A DNA stretch of 64,000 nt, taken from Rhizobium jaguaris. GTDB lineage: Bacteria; Pseudomonadota; Alphaproteobacteria; Rhizobiales; Rhizobiaceae. The DNA lies in NCBI RefSeq assembly GCF_003627755.1, contig NZ_CP032695.1, forward strand, positions 496,001 to 560,000. The letters are read 5' to 3'. The position numbers were made by a program, and so were the translations under genes. Of this stretch, positions 28,368-38,391 are shown piece by piece (position 1 is the stretch's first letter; every line of letters begins with the position of its first letter). The notes under the pieces are model-generated. The model searched no databases. It saw only the letters and a program-made list of their open reading frames with translations, and was not told the DNA's origin.

Positions 28368-29480
28368 CTACTCAAGCCTGCGGCGGAATAGCCATGACGC
28401 GGTGCTGAGGGTTACCGCCGCGATCACTACGAGCGGCCACGTCTGATTGAGCACCTCGGCAGGCGGGATGTCCTTGAGAAAGACGCCTTTGACGATCACC
28501 AGGAAATAGCGGAGGGGATTGATTACGGTCAGCGGCTGCAGCCAGCTCGGCATATTCTCGATCGGCGTGGCGAAGCCTGAAAGCAGCATGGCGGGGACCA
28601 GAAAAAGGAAGGCGCCGAGGATTGCCTGCTGCTGCGTTGCGGAGAGCGCTGAAATGAAGAGGCCGAGACCGGCGACGGAAGCGAGATAGAAGAGCGAACT
28701 ACCGTACAGCAGGAGCAGCGAGCCCCGCAGCGGCACGCCGAAGATGAAGACCGCCGCGAGAATATAGATCGTCATGTGAAAGAGGCCGATCATCATCGGC
28801 GGGATGAATTTGCCGATCAGGATTTCATGGGTGCGCAAGGGCGACACCATGAGCTGATCGAACGTGCCGAGCTCCCGCTCACGCGCAATGGAAAGCGCGG
28901 TGACGATGAGGCCGATGAGCAGCGCGATGCTGGCAATCAGGTTCGGCACCATGAACCACTGGAAGATCAAGTTGGGATTGAACCAATTGCGCGGCACCAC
29001 GACGACGGATTTCGCAGCCGCGTGCGTCCCCGCTGGCGTTTCGGCGGCAAGGGTTGCCACAATCTGGTTGAGGTAGCCGGCGACGATCTGCGAGGCGTTC
29101 GAACGTCGGCCGTCGAGGATGATCTGCAGGCCGGCTGGCCTGCCTGCCTCGATATCGCGTGAGAAATCCGGGTCGACGACGAGGGCGGCGGTGACGTGCT
29201 GCCGGTCGACCGCTTCGCGTATTTCGGTGAGATTTTGTACCTGCGAGATGCTTCGGAAAGTCGGCGTGCCTTCGATGCGCTGGACAAGTTCCTGTGCCCA
29301 GTGGCCGCTGTCGCGATTCAGCAACGCAATATCGACGTTGCGCACCTCCAGAGTTGCCGCGGAGGAAAAGACCAGAAGCTGCACGATCGGTGGGCCGATC
29401 AAGATCAAGCGGCTCTTCGGATCCCGCAGCACCGCCAGCAGCTCTTTGATGATGAGCGCCTTTAGCCTTGACCACCACAT
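28368..29480 (-). CDS. ybhR: ABC-2 type transporter permease, YbhR-like
   Basis: The 370-aa membrane protein has an N-terminal helix, a large periplasmic domain (residues ~50-175) and five further helices, the ABC-2 permease layout. It starts MWWSRLKALIIKE and contains the family segment REREL...TFDQLMVSPL near the middle. ATG 29480 is one base after the preceding stop. It is the last gene of a cecR-ybhG-ybhF-ybhS-ybhR-like operon and pairs with the YbhS-like permease to form the efflux pump channel. Confidence 0.88.
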   Translation of the reverse strand: MWWSRLKALIIKELLAVLRDPKSRLILIGPPIVQLLVFSSAATLEVRNVDIALLNRDSGHWAQELVQRIEGTPTFRSISQVQNLTEIREAVDRQHVTAALVVDPDFSRDIEAGRPAGLQIILDGRRSNASQIVAGYLNQIVATLAAETPAGTHAAAKSVVVVPRNWFNPNLIFQWFMVPNLIASIALLIGLIVTALSIARERELGTFDQLMVSPLRTHEILIGKFIPPMMIGLFHMTIYILAAVFIFGVPLRGSLLLLYGSSLFYLASVAGLGLFISALSATQQQAILGAFLFLVPAMLLSGFATPIENMPSWLQPLTVINPLRYFLVIVKGVFLKDIPPAEVLNQTWPLVVIAAVTLSTASWLFRRRLE

Positions 29481-29481
29481 C

Positions 29482-30636
29482 TTACCCGATCCTCTTTTTT
29501 GTGCTGCGCGCGGCAAGCAGGAACAAGATGCAGCCCATGGCAAACATGATGGCGATCGCTTGCAGGAACATCGGCCAGATGTCGCCGGCAAGAAAGACCG
29601 TCTGCAGGCTAGGAATAAAATATCGGGCCGGCACGATGAAGGTGATCCACCGGATGACAGTGGGCATCGAGTTGATTTCGAAGAGAAAACCCGAAAGCAG
29701 AAAAGCCGGCAGGAACGCAGAAATCAGCGCAAGCTGCGAGGCGAGAAACTGGTTCTTGGTCACAGCCGAGATCAACAGACCCTGACCCAGCGCCGGCATC
29801 AGGAAGACCGCCGACAAGGCGTAAAGCGCCAGGACCGAGCCGCGGAACGGGACGCCGAAGAGGAAGACGGCGAGCAGGACGCAGAGTGTCATTGAGGTCA
29901 AGCCGAGCACGAAATAGGGCAGCAGCTTGCCGGCAAGCAGTTCGGCCGCCGTTACAGGCGTCGCCATCATCGCCTCCATGGTGCCGCGTTCCCATTCGCG
30001 CGCCACCACCAGCGATGTCAGCAATGTCCCCACCAGCGTCATGACGATCGCAATGGAGCCGGGCACGAGGAAGGAGCGGCTGGTAAGTTCCGGGTTAAAC
30101 CAGAAGCGTTGCTCGACAGCGATGGCCGGATTGCCTCCCATCATTTCCGCCTGCCGTTGTCGCTGCCAGTTGGTGACCGCGCCTTGGGCATAATTCTGGA
30201 CGAAGTTGGCAGTGTTGGGATCGGAGCCGTCGACGATGACCTGAAGCTGCGGGCGATCGCCCGCCATGTAATTCGCCGTGAAGTTCGCCGGTATTACGAT
30301 GATGCCGCGGACGCGTGAAAGGACGAGATCCTCCTCGAACTGCCGGCGGTCGCGACCGCTGACGACGGAAAAATAGCGCGATGCACTGAAGCTGGCGGCG
30401 AGGTCAGCGGTAAGCGGCGTCGTCTCCTCCATGACCAAGCCGACGCGCGTCAATTGGGTATCGAGCGAAACGCCATATCCGAACAGGAAGAGCAGGATTA
30501 TCGGCAGCACGAAAGCAATCAGGATGCTGCTCGGATCACGCATGATCTGAAAGCTCTCCTTGCGCACTAGCGCGGCGAAGCGGCGCGCGCGCTCGCGCCG
30601 TGAGGAAACGGTTGCCGTCGGGGAAGGGGACATCAT
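29482..30636 (-). CDS. ybhS: ABC-2 type transporter permease, YbhS-like
   Basis: The 384-aa permease has the ABC-2 layout: N-terminal helix (IAFVLPIILLFLFGYG), a periplasmic loop, and five helices near the C-terminus. It has the EWERGTMEAMMATPV motif conserved in this family. It overlaps the ATPase stop (ATGA) and is followed at once by the second permease. In E. coli the YbhFSR pump lowers sensitivity to cefoperazone and chloramphenicol and is reported to act in cation/proton exchange. Confidence 0.88.
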   Translation of the reverse strand: MMSPSPTATVSSRRERARRFAALVRKESFQIMRDPSSILIAFVLPIILLFLFGYGVSLDTQLTRVGLVMEETTPLTADLAASFSASRYFSVVSGRDRRQFEEDLVLSRVRGIIVIPANFTANYMAGDRPQLQVIVDGSDPNTANFVQNYAQGAVTNWQRQRQAEMMGGNPAIAVEQRFWFNPELTSRSFLVPGSIAIVMTLVGTLLTSLVVAREWERGTMEAMMATPVTAAELLAGKLLPYFVLGLTSMTLCVLLAVFLFGVPFRGSVLALYALSAVFLMPALGQGLLISAVTKNQFLASQLALISAFLPAFLLSGFLFEINSMPTVIRWITFIVPARYFIPSLQTVFLAGDIWPMFLQAIAIMFAMGCILFLLAARSTKKRIG

Positions 30637-32378
30637 GCAGCCATCCTTTCCTCCTCCGATGCCTGGATGAGGGCGATGAAGGCATCTTCCATCGTCGGAT
30701 CGGGGTTTTCCGCATTGGCGACCCTGGCCTTCAACTCGTCAGGCGAGCCTAGTGCTATCGAGCGCCCGCGATAGATCAGCGAAATGCGATCGCAATATTC
30801 GGCCTCGTCCATGAAATGCGTGGTGACGAGGACCGTGACGCCCTTTTCGACGAGCCCATTGATATGGGTCCAGAATTCCCGCCGCGTGATCGGATCCACG
30901 CCGGAAGTCGGCTCGTCAAGGAAGAGCACCTCCGGCTCGTGCATCACCGCGCAGGCAAGCGCCAGCCTCTGTTTCAGCCCGAGCGGCAGGACCTTCGCCG
31001 ACATGGATTGCCGAGAACGAAAATCGAAGATCGATGTCATCAGGTCGACACGCTCGCGCTTGTGCGCACCGTGCAGGCCGTAAACACCGGCGAAAAATTG
31101 CAGGTTCTGGGAAACGCTGAGATCGCCGTAGAGCGAGAATTTCTGAGCCATATAGCCAAGACGATTGCGTGCCTCGGCGGTGTCGCGACGCAGGTCGAAA
31201 CCCGCAATCCGGCCCTCGCCGTTCGTCGGCTTCAGCAGGCCGCATAGCATCTTGAACGTCGTCGACTTACCGGCGCCGTTAGGGCCAAGCAATCCGAAGA
31301 TCTGTCCGCGCGGGATGTCGAAGGTAATGTTGTCGGCCGCGGTGAAATCGCCGAAGCGTTTGGTCAAAGCACGCGCCTCGATCACGGGTTTCTCGCCTTC
31401 GACCGTAAAGCTGCGCTGCGTCTCGGCCAGTCGCGAGCGTCCGCCCGGTCCGCCGCCCAGCATGTCGATGAATGCATCTTCGAAACGCGGCTCCGCAGCC
31501 GTGACTTCGGCATCTCCGGCCGCCGAAAACCGGGTTTCCCTGTCTTTGACCGTGACAAGTCTTATTGCGTCTCCTTGAATGACACCGTCGACCACGCCGT
31601 CTTCATCGAGGAGTTTTGTCAGCATCTGGCGACGCCTTCCGGGGATGCCGCTGACCCGAAAGACGCGGCCGGCTGCTCGCGCGGTCAGATCCTTCGGCTC
31701 ACCGGAAAAAAGCAATTTGCCTTCGCTCAGCAGGAACACGCGGTCGCAGGCCTCGGCTTCTTCGAGATAGGCGGTCGACCAGACCACGCCGATGCCTTCC
31801 TCCGTCAGGTTTTCGACCATTTTCCAGAGATCGCGCCGCGAAATGGGATCGACGCCGACACCGGGCTCGTCAAGCAGCAACAGCTTCGGTTTCTTGAGAA
31901 GCGCACAGGCAAGGCCGAGCTTCTGCTTCATGCCGCCGGAAAGCTTGCCGGCGAGGCGGCTGGTGAAGCGCTTGAGGTCAGTAAAGGCAAGCAACTCGTC
32001 GAAGGTCGCGGCCCTTTCATGCCTGGGCAGCCCGCGCAGATCGGCATAGAGATCGAGATTTTCCTGAACCGACAGATCCTCGTAGAGCCCGAAGCGCTGC
32101 GGCATATAGCCGATCCCCGCCTGAATCGCGGCGGGGTCTTTGCGCGTGTCGAAGCCGAGAACCTGCACGGTTCCGCTTTCCGGCAACATCAGCCCCGTCA
32201 TCAGGCGGATAAGCGTCGTCTTGCCGGCGCCATCCGGACCGACGAGGCCGGTTATCTCGCCACCTCGGACCGCGCCGGTGATGGCGTCAAGCGCCGGCTT
32301 TGCCACGTCAAACCGCTTTGTGACCCCTTCGAACCGGACAAGGTCGTTGCCGCCGTTTCTGTCGCCCACGTCGCTCAT
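30633..32378 (-). CDS. ybhF: Fused two-domain ABC efflux ATPase, YbhF-like
   Basis: This 581-aa protein (E. coli YbhF is 578 aa) contains two ATP-binding domains. The first has Walker [10 protein letters not shown], signature LSGGMKQK and Walker [14 protein letters not shown]. The second has GPNGAGKST, Walker [14 protein letters not shown] and the altered signature LPLGLKQR in place of LSGGQ, as is usual for this family. It drives export through the two downstream permeases. Its start overlaps the membrane-fusion gene by ATGA. Confidence 0.92.
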   Translation of the reverse strand: MSDVGDRNGGNDLVRFEGVTKRFDVAKPALDAITGAVRGGEITGLVGPDGAGKTTLIRLMTGLMLPESGTVQVLGFDTRKDPAAIQAGIGYMPQRFGLYEDLSVQENLDLYADLRGLPRHERAATFDELLAFTDLKRFTSRLAGKLSGGMKQKLGLACALLKKPKLLLLDEPGVGVDPISRRDLWKMVENLTEEGIGVVWSTAYLEEAEACDRVFLLSEGKLLFSGEPKDLTARAAGRVFRVSGIPGRRRQMLTKLLDEDGVVDGVIQGDAIRLVTVKDRETRFSAAGDAEVTAAEPRFEDAFIDMLGGGPGGRSRLAETQRSFTVEGEKPVIEARALTKRFGDFTAADNITFDIPRGQIFGLLGPNGAGKSTTFKMLCGLLKPTNGEGRIAGFDLRRDTAEARNRLGYMAQKFSLYGDLSVSQNLQFFAGVYGLHGAHKRERVDLMTSIFDFRSRQSMSAKVLPLGLKQRLALACAVMHEPEVLFLDEPTSGVDPITRREFWTHINGLVEKGVTVLVTTHFMDEAEYCDRISLIYRGRSIALGSPDELKARVANAENPDPTMEDAFIALIQASEEERMAA

Positions 32379-33388
32379 TTTTCCGCCGCCTGCAATGTCG
32401 GGAAGTGGAGCGTTACCGGCATGCCCTGGCGCAGATCAGGCCCGGGCTTGTCGATGGTGACCCGCAACCGATAGACGAGATCCGTCCGCAATTCGGGCGT
32501 CTCCACGGATTTCGGCGTGAATTCTGCAACGGGCGAAATGAAGCCGATCGTGCCGTCATAGGCTTCGTCCGGCTTGGTGTCCGACGTCGCCTTGACCTTC
32601 ATGCCGGGGTGGATCCGGCCGAGATCCGGTTCGGCGATATAGGCGCGCACCCAGACAGGCTCGGTCAACGACAGTACAAAGACCGGGTCGGTCGGCGCCA
32701 CGATCGAGCCTGGCTCATGCACACGCGAGAGGATCACACCGTCATTCGGGGCACGCAGTTCAGTATCGCCAAGCGAGGTCCGTGCGGTCGCGAGCGTTGC
32801 CTCGGCAGCTTTTAGCTGTGCTTCCGCCGCAGCGATATCTTCGGCGCGGCTGCCTTCTTCCAGCAACTTCAGCGCCTGATTGGCGGAATCTGCGCGCGCC
32901 GCGGCCATGGCCCGCGCCGCCGCCGCTTGCTCCATATTAGCTTCGGATATGTTCCCCTGGGGCCGCAATTGCTTGGCGCGGTCATAGGCCAAATTGGCGT
33001 TTTCCAGATCGGCAAGCCGCTCTTCATAGGAGGCGCGCGCCTGCGCGATTTCCGTCTGGCGCGGCCCTGCCTTGAGCTTGTCGAGCGTGGCGCGCAGCGC
33101 TGCCACATTGGCCTCGGCCGAGCGGACGGCATAATCATAGGGCTCCGCGTCAAGCCGGGCGAGCACCGTGCCGCTTTTTAGCACGTCGCCCTCGTCGACA
33201 AGAACCTCACTGAGCTTGCCGTTGACGCGAAACCCTAGCGAGACCTGGCGGATATCCACATTGCCGTAGAGCACGAACTCTTGTTGCTGCTGCCAATTCC
33301 AGCCGAGTTTTGCCGGAGCGTCAGACCACCAGGCGGCTGCGCCGGCGGCAACGATGGCGACGACAGCAATCGGAATGATCCTGTTCAC
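32375..33388 (-). CDS. ybhG: HlyD-family membrane-fusion protein, YbhG-like
   Basis: The 337-aa protein has one N-terminal membrane helix (res. 1-20), an alpha-helical hairpin rich in Ala/Glu (res. ~85-190) and a barrel-sandwich domain ([17 protein letters not shown]... and [15 protein letters not shown]). It bridges the ABC pump to the outer membrane. The start is GTG 33388, overlapping the TetR stop (GTGA) and behind GAGGAG; the longer frame to 33550 belongs to the other gene. Gene order matches E. coli cecR-ybhG. Confidence 0.9.
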   Translation of the reverse strand: MNRIIPIAVVAIVAAGAAAWWSDAPAKLGWNWQQQQEFVLYGNVDIRQVSLGFRVNGKLSEVLVDEGDVLKSGTVLARLDAEPYDYAVRSAEANVAALRATLDKLKAGPRQTEIAQARASYEERLADLENANLAYDRAKQLRPQGNISEANMEQAAAARAMAAARADSANQALKLLEEGSRAEDIAAAEAQLKAAEATLATARTSLGDTELRAPNDGVILSRVHEPGSIVAPTDPVFVLSLTEPVWVRAYIAEPDLGRIHPGMKVKATSDTKPDEAYDGTIGFISPVAEFTPKSVETPELRTDLVYRLRVTIDKPGPDLRQGMPVTLHFPTLQAAEK

Positions 33389-34083
33389 GATATTTCTCCT
33401 CTCGCCGGCCCGAGGGCGACGACAAGCCGGCGCGCATGCTGCTGCAATCTGACGATCTCCTTCTCTCCGATGGCATCCCATTCCATCTGAGCGAGCACCG
33501 CCGCATTGGCCATTCTGAAAACCATCAGGCTGCCGACGAAAGACAGGCAACGCAGGCGCACATTTTCTGATGCAGGATCATCGGCGATGATCGCCCCGAT
33601 AAGACGTCGCCCAAGGCCAAGCATCGGCCCCATGATGCCCGAATAGACACGTTCGAAGGCCGCCGTCGGCTCCATCTGTTCGCGAATAATGAAACGCGCC
33701 CAGGCTTCGGATCTCTTACTGACGAAAAGGACGACCATTGTCTCGACAATCTCGGTCAAGAAGAGCCGAGCCTGCGCTTCGTCGAGCGGCGCACCCGCTG
33801 CATCGAGCGCTGCGATCTGTTCCGCGATCCGTTGCCGCATGCCGCTGACATACTGACCAATCATGTCGGCGAGATATTCGGCCGTCGCGATGTAAAGCCC
33901 TTCCTTGCTGCCGAAATAATAAGGGATCGCCTGAAGGTTCACGCCGGCCGCATTTGTGATCTTGCGCGTCGAAGCACCGTCAAAACCATATCGACCGAAA
34001 ACGTCGAGGGCGTTTTCGAGCAATTTTTCCCGCGTGGCGTCGCTGCGCGCGGTCTCGGATCTTGCATCATTTCTTTGTTTCAT
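33385..34083 (-). CDS. cecR: TetR-family regulator, CecR-like
   Basis: The 232-aa protein has the TetR helix-turn-helix ([24 protein letters not shown], residues 36-59) and a CecR-type C-terminal domain ([21 protein letters not shown]). In E. coli CecR represses the ybh operon and responds to antibiotics. The palindrome 34112-34127 before this start is a likely operator. It is the first gene of the efflux operon, so it probably regulates itself and the pump. Start ATG at 34083. Confidence 0.88.
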   Translation of the reverse strand: MKQRNDARSETARSDATREKLLENALDVFGRYGFDGASTRKITNAAGVNLQAIPYYFGSKEGLYIATAEYLADMIGQYVSGMRQRIAEQIAALDAAGAPLDEAQARLFLTEIVETMVVLFVSKRSEAWARFIIREQMEPTAAFERVYSGIMGPMLGLGRRLIGAIIADDPASENVRLRCLSFVGSLMVFRMANAAVLAQMEWDAIGEKEIVRLQQHARRLVVALGPARGEIS

Positions 34084-34111
34084 GCCCTCATAATCAACCG
34101 ATTTTTGAATA

Positions 34112-34127
34112 AGTCAATCGATTGACT
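34112..34127. promoter_or_regulatory. Perfect 16-bp palindrome, probable CecR-like operator
   Basis: AGTCAATCGATTGACT is exactly its own reverse complement and begins 29 bases upstream of the TetR start codon. TetR repressors bind such inverted repeats over their own promoters. The position and perfection make this a strong candidate for self-regulation of the efflux operon. Confidence 0.65.
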
Positions 34128-34363
34128 GAATTTCGAGAAAACCTGCTTGGTTTAAGTGCTCTCAAGCTCTCGGGATGGAAGGGCGCAAAGGGCGGGAATT
34201 TCGGGTCTGTAATTGCAGAAATGGACGCTGCGGCAAATTTCAGGATGCGTGTCTAACGACAGGTCACGCGCAACCTTTTAGAAAAGAAGCATAAAAGCGG
34301 TGCTGGCATGACAGACCGAGTGCAGACGAAAATGCAATGAATCAACCTTCAGGGGACGCATCA

Positions 34364-34585
34364 ATGGAACCTACCCGCCCGACAATACAAATCAGCGCCC
34401 CTCAGCATGCTGCGAATAACCCATATCGCGTTGTCGAGCGCGAGGAGGTCCTTGCTGAGGCATTTCGAGAATTCGTGCTTACGGCTGTTGCCGCAGGCTG
34501 GAAGGAATCCGAGGTCGCTTTGACCTTGGCCGATATCGCAGATGAATATGTGATGGCTCTCGCTCGAAGAGTTGCGGCGAATTAG
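34364..34585 (+). CDS. Small hypothetical protein
   Basis: The 73-aa product has no membrane helix or signal peptide; the sequence (ASM)EPTRPTIQIS ... EEVLAEAFREFVLTAVAAGWKESEVALTLADIADEYV is acidic and helical. I do not recognise a family, though similar short alpha-helical proteins are common in rhizobia. ATG 34364 follows AGGGGAC by 8 bases; an ATG at 34337 has no site. It stands alone between the efflux operon and the convergent secreted repeat gene. Confidence 0.55.
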   Translation: MEPTRPTIQISAPQHAANNPYRVVEREEVLAEAFREFVLTAVAAGWKESEVALTLADIADEYVMALARRVAAN

Positions 34586-34822
34586 TATTGAGTATCCGCC
34601 TGCGTTCGTTGGTGCGAGCGCAACACGGCTGCCAACAACTCTTCATCCGGCCCCGGCAAGCCGCCTCGAAACCAAGCGGCTTGCCGGTGGCATAGATGAC
34701 TTGCCGAAAGTGGGGACACCAGCGCCCCAACGTGCCTTAAGCCGGTCTCGTCCTCGATCGACGATTCATGGCTGTCGTCTTAGATAAGCGCACGCGGCAA
34801 ACGCCGCATGTAAACGTCAAAT

Positions 34823-35197
34823 TCACTTGGCCACATGCCAAACGCCGCCAACGCCGTCGCCGCTCATGTCACCGGCTTTTTTGTCCCCGGAATATGTGTA
34901 GAGCGGTTTGCCGCTATAGGCCCACATCTCCTTACCATCGGCGGCTTTGACCAGCGACCACTCGCCTTCAGCCTTGGCTGTGGCAGCGGCATGGAAGGCC
35001 GGCCACTTCTTCAGGCAGGCCGCATCACAGTTTGATTTACCTTTGGTATCCTTGTCGAACATGTATAGGGTCATGCCCTTATCCGTGGTCATGATCTTAC
35101 CCATTTTCGTATCGACCATCTTGACGGGCTCGGCGGCAAAAGCCGAAAGAGCGGTAGCAGCCAAAAGGCCTATCGAGACTAGCAGCGTTTTCATCAT
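34823..35197 (-). CDS. Secreted repeat lipoprotein-like protein (COG4315 type)
   Basis: The 124-aa protein has a signal peptide (MMKTLLVSIGLLAATALSAF, cleavage after AFA) and a mature part with the secreted-repeat pattern: GKIMTTDKGMTLYMFDKD, CDAACLKKWPAF, SGKPLYTYSGD and GVGGVWHVAK. The family has no known enzymatic role; it is exported and may bind metals or stabilise the envelope. The start may be ATG 35197 or the next one at 35194. Confidence 0.85.
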   Translation of the reverse strand: MMKTLLVSIGLLAATALSAFAAEPVKMVDTKMGKIMTTDKGMTLYMFDKDTKGKSNCDAACLKKWPAFHAAATAKAEGEWSLVKAADGKEMWAYSGKPLYTYSGDKKAGDMSGDGVGGVWHVAK

Positions 35198-35435
35198 TCT
35201 CTCCCAGTCGGGCGTGTCGGCGGAATGCCGGTGATACCCGATACAACTTATGAAACGCCCTAGCGCGAAGGCGGTTCCCTGTGGTGCATGGTGGAACGTC
35301 TGCGATGATCAAATTCGATGGGTGAGGGTGGAATGCCAGGCCAAACGACCACCAATCGCTTCATGGTATCCGGGCGGAACAAATTCGCTGGCGTATTCAC
35401 CACCCAATTAATCTTCGCGGATGCATGACCGATCA
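35198..35435. other. Intergenic region
   Basis: This 238-base stretch between the secreted-repeat gene and the end of the ferredoxin reductase gene has no credible ORF. It holds the promoter of the leftward secreted-repeat gene; no clear palindrome was found. Confidence 0.4.
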
Positions 35436-36677
35436 TCAGCCTGCCCTGGGCAGCAAACTCTTTAAGTTCCCACCTGTGGCTAGTGCTTCTATCGGCGGGG
35501 CTATCCGCTTCGCAATCAGCATTTCGCTCAGTCTCATATCCTTGGCGATCTTGTTGCCAGGCCCTATGCCGCTAGCGGCGACAAGCCGCTGTTCATCGTC
35601 CAAATGGAACAGGATGAAAGCGTCGTCACCGATGTCTCTTCGAACCGTCATGCGCCCCTCACCTACGAGGCCCGCAATCTGAAGGGTGTGGTCAAACTGG
35701 TCCGACCAGAAATAAGGCACGCAATCATAGCTGCATGCTGAGCCAAGCATGTTCAAAGCGGCAACGATGCCCTGATCCTGCGCGTTTCGCCATGCTTCGA
35801 GACGAAGCCGGCGCCCATCGTACAAGGAATGCGGAAACGAGCAGCAATCGCCGGCGGCATAGATGTCTTTCACCGAAGTCTCGAGATATTCGTTGACCGC
35901 GATTCCGTTGTCGATCGCAATGTCCGCCAGCTCGGCGAGCTCCGTGCGCGGCTGAGCACCGATCCCGACAACAAGGACGTCTGCCTCTAACCGTTCCCCA
36001 TCCTGAAAATCGATGCTAACGCTCTGGTCATCAATATTGATCGCTGAAACCGTTACGCCGCATCGCACCGAAACTCCGTTACGGCGATGCAGAGAATTTA
36101 TGACTTCGGCAACAGCATCGGGTACGCCGCGCTGGAGAACGCGTTCCTGAGATTCGATAACTGTAACTTCTGCGCCGCGGCTGCGCGCCGATGCGGCAAC
36201 CTCCAGGCCGATGAAGCCTCCACCGAGCACGGCGACATGCATGCCCGTAGCTATCCAAGGACGAAGGGCCAGAGCATCGTTGATCGTTCGAAGGTACCGT
36301 ACGCGCGGACCGGCGGGGGCATTCGGCAAACGCCTGGGGACTGCCCCCGTCGTCAGGAGCAGCTTGTCGTAAGGCAGCCTGCGGGCATCCGCCAAAAGGA
36401 CGTGCTTCATCGTCTTGTCGATGGCGGATGCCGTGGTTCCGGCAATATGCCGGATCGCGCGCTCCTCCATGGCGGCCTCGCTGAGGACCGCACGCGGCTG
36501 CGGAACAGAATCGGCCAATAGCGCTTGCTTGGAGAGAGGAGGGCGCTCGTAAGGCAGCTGAAATTCTTCACCGATCAGCGTGATCGGCTCCTCATAGCCC
36601 TTTTCCCTTAGCGTGAGCGCTGCCCGCGCCCCGCATTCGCCGGCTCCGACGATGATGATACCGGCTCGATCACTCAT
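35436..36677 (-). CDS. Ferredoxin reductase (MocF/BphA4-like)
   Basis: The 413-aa flavoprotein has an FAD-binding IIIVGAGECGARAAL, a second nucleotide-binding loop VAVLGGGFIGLEVAA near residue 150 and the family's DVLVVGIGAQPRT plus DIYAAGDCCSF segments. It transfers electrons from NAD(P)H to the adjacent MocE-type Rieske ferredoxin, which it overlaps by ATGA. The same gene pair occurs in rhizopine catabolism, where MocF is described as reductase of the demethylating oxygenase. Start ATG 36677; the longer frame to 36743 is unlikely. Confidence 0.85.
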   Translation of the reverse strand: MSDRAGIIIVGAGECGARAALTLREKGYEEPITLIGEEFQLPYERPPLSKQALLADSVPQPRAVLSEAAMEERAIRHIAGTTASAIDKTMKHVLLADARRLPYDKLLLTTGAVPRRLPNAPAGPRVRYLRTINDALALRPWIATGMHVAVLGGGFIGLEVAASARSRGAEVTVIESQERVLQRGVPDAVAEVINSLHRRNGVSVRCGVTVSAINIDDQSVSIDFQDGERLEADVLVVGIGAQPRTELAELADIAIDNGIAVNEYLETSVKDIYAAGDCCSFPHSLYDGRRLRLEAWRNAQDQGIVAALNMLGSACSYDCVPYFWSDQFDHTLQIAGLVGEGRMTVRRDIGDDAFILFHLDDEQRLVAASGIGPGNKIAKDMRLSEMLIAKRIAPPIEALATGGNLKSLLPRAG

Positions 36678-36991
36678 GACCCGAGGCCGATCATGATGCG
36701 GTCGCCGTCCACCTTGATTGGATATGTCTTGAGGTTGATGCACACCGGCGCGCCGCGGGCTTCGCCTGTTTTGTAACTAAACCGCCCGTTATGTTTCGGG
36801 CATTCGATAATGTCATCCATTACCAGTCCGTCGGCCAGGTGAATCCTCTCGTGGCTGCAAAGCCCGTCCGTCGCAAAATATTGGTCATCAGGGCTTCGAT
36901 AGATGGCAAAGGTCCGGCCTTCATGGTCGAACCGAACGACGTCCTCCTGGTCAATGTCGTCGGCTCCACACGCTTCGATCCATGTCGTCAT
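36674..36991 (-). CDS. mocE: MocE-type Rieske ferredoxin
   Basis: This 105-aa protein is a Rieske [2Fe-2S] ferredoxin with the ligand pairs CSH (in DGLCSHERIHL) and CPKH (in IIECPKHNGRFSY). It carries single electrons from the reductase to a membrane or soluble oxygenase. ATG 36991 is chosen since AGGAGA precedes it; the frame to 37141 has no site. It is divergent from a LacI gene and is probably controlled by it. The name follows the MocE family, but the partner oxygenase here is inferred. Confidence 0.85.
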   Translation of the reverse strand: MTTWIEACGADDIDQEDVVRFDHEGRTFAIYRSPDDQYFATDGLCSHERIHLADGLVMDDIIECPKHNGRFSYKTGEARGAPVCINLKTYPIKVDGDRIMIGLGS

Positions 36992-37202
36992 TTGTCTTCT
37001 CCTGGCTACGGCTGTCCGGTGACTCGCGACCACCGCTAAAGCTCTGCGGGAGGGGAAGGTGTATCTCATGAGGCATTTCGCCCCGTGGAGCATGTTCCTT
37101 GATCGCACTCGGTTTTTTCCTCCCAGAGCAGAACTGAGCATGCTGGAAGTAGCCCTTCACATTCCAGTTCGATTATGATCATTTTTCCTCAGGAGGAGCG
37201 GA

Positions 37203-38240
37203 ATGAAGAAAACCCGTTTGGTCGATATCGCGCAGGCGGCAGGCGTTGGCCTGGCCACAGTCGAACGCGTTCTCAATGAACGCGGAAGCGTAAAACCCCA
37301 GACAGCAGAGAAGGTGGTGCTTGCTGCAAAGCGGCTGGGATACAAGGGACTTATTCCAAACCTCTATCGCGGCACTATCCGCATCGAAGTGATCATGGTC
37401 AGACCGGAGACGCCCTTCTTCGCCAGGCTCAACCGGGCTTTCGAATGCATTGCGGCGTCGCTCGACAGCTCGATAACCCTGCACCGGACCTTCGTCGACG
37501 AGAATGATCCCGCGAAGTTCGCGGCCCATGTGTCCAATACCGCCATTCGCCGCCACGGCATGATCGTGGTGGCGGTCGATCATCCCAAAATCAGGGAGAG
37601 CCTGCGCCAGGCCCGTTGTGCCGGGATCGAGGTGGTCCAGATCGTTTCGTATACCGCCGGAAAGGACAATGTATTCGTAGGCATTGATAACTATGCGGCG
37701 GGGCGAACGGCTGGCTTTTACATGTCCAAGATGCTTGCACACACGGCCGGAAGCATCGTGGCCGTCTGTCATAGCTGGGCCTATCAGATTCACAAGGAGC
37801 GTATTCGCGGCTTCTCCGACTACCTTGCCGCCCATCACAATCCGGATCATCTGTTTTCGGAGGTCATATTCGGCCTGGACGAAGACGTGAGGTCTGCCGA
37901 GATGCTGACGGAAACGTTACGCCGGCAAGCAGGCGTCGTCGGAATTTACAATGCCGGGGGCGCAAATCTTGGCGTAGGATCCGTGCTACAGCGCTATCGG
38001 GAAAGGAAGCGAGGCGAACTCGTCTGGATCGCGCACGAACTGAATGATGAAACGCGGAGCTTCATTTCCACCGGTTTGATGACGCTGGTTCTCGACCAGG
38101 CGCCTGAAACGCAAGCCAGACGCGCGCTGGATACCGTGCTTCACAGGATGGGGATCATCGACGTTCCCGTCAGCCAGGATCCGGTTCCATTCCTGACCTA
38201 CACCAGCGAGAATATCGGACAATTCTCCGTGCCGGCCTGA
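37203..38240 (+). CDS. LacI-family transcriptional regulator
   Basis: The 345-aa protein has the LacI helix-turn-helix at its start (RLVDIAQAAGVGLATVERVL, residues 5-24) and a sugar-binding effector domain. GAGGAGCGGA precedes the ATG. It sits between the MocE/reductase pair (divergent) and the membrane hydroxylase (convergent side), so it probably controls all three, with the sugar-like substrate as inducer. Effector unknown. Confidence 0.88.
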   Translation: MKKTRLVDIAQAAGVGLATVERVLNERGSVKPQTAEKVVLAAKRLGYKGLIPNLYRGTIRIEVIMVRPETPFFARLNRAFECIAASLDSSITLHRTFVDENDPAKFAAHVSNTAIRRHGMIVVAVDHPKIRESLRQARCAGIEVVQIVSYTAGKDNVFVGIDNYAAGRTAGFYMSKMLAHTAGSIVAVCHSWAYQIHKERIRGFSDYLAAHHNPDHLFSEVIFGLDEDVRSAEMLTETLRRQAGVVGIYNAGGANLGVGSVLQRYRERKRGELVWIAHELNDETRSFISTGLMTLVLDQAPETQARRALDTVLHRMGIIDVPVSQDPVPFLTYTSENIGQFSVPA

Positions 38241-38391
38241 TCGGAAAAAGACCGGAGCCTGCAACGGAGGGGAACAGGCTCCGGCATGTCCCGCCGTCTA
38301 CAGCCCGTTGGCCGGCGGCGGGGGGAGATCGATATGCCGTAGTAGGACGCGTCGCGTTCACGGTTTTTCGTCGAGGACGACGGCTGGCGCC

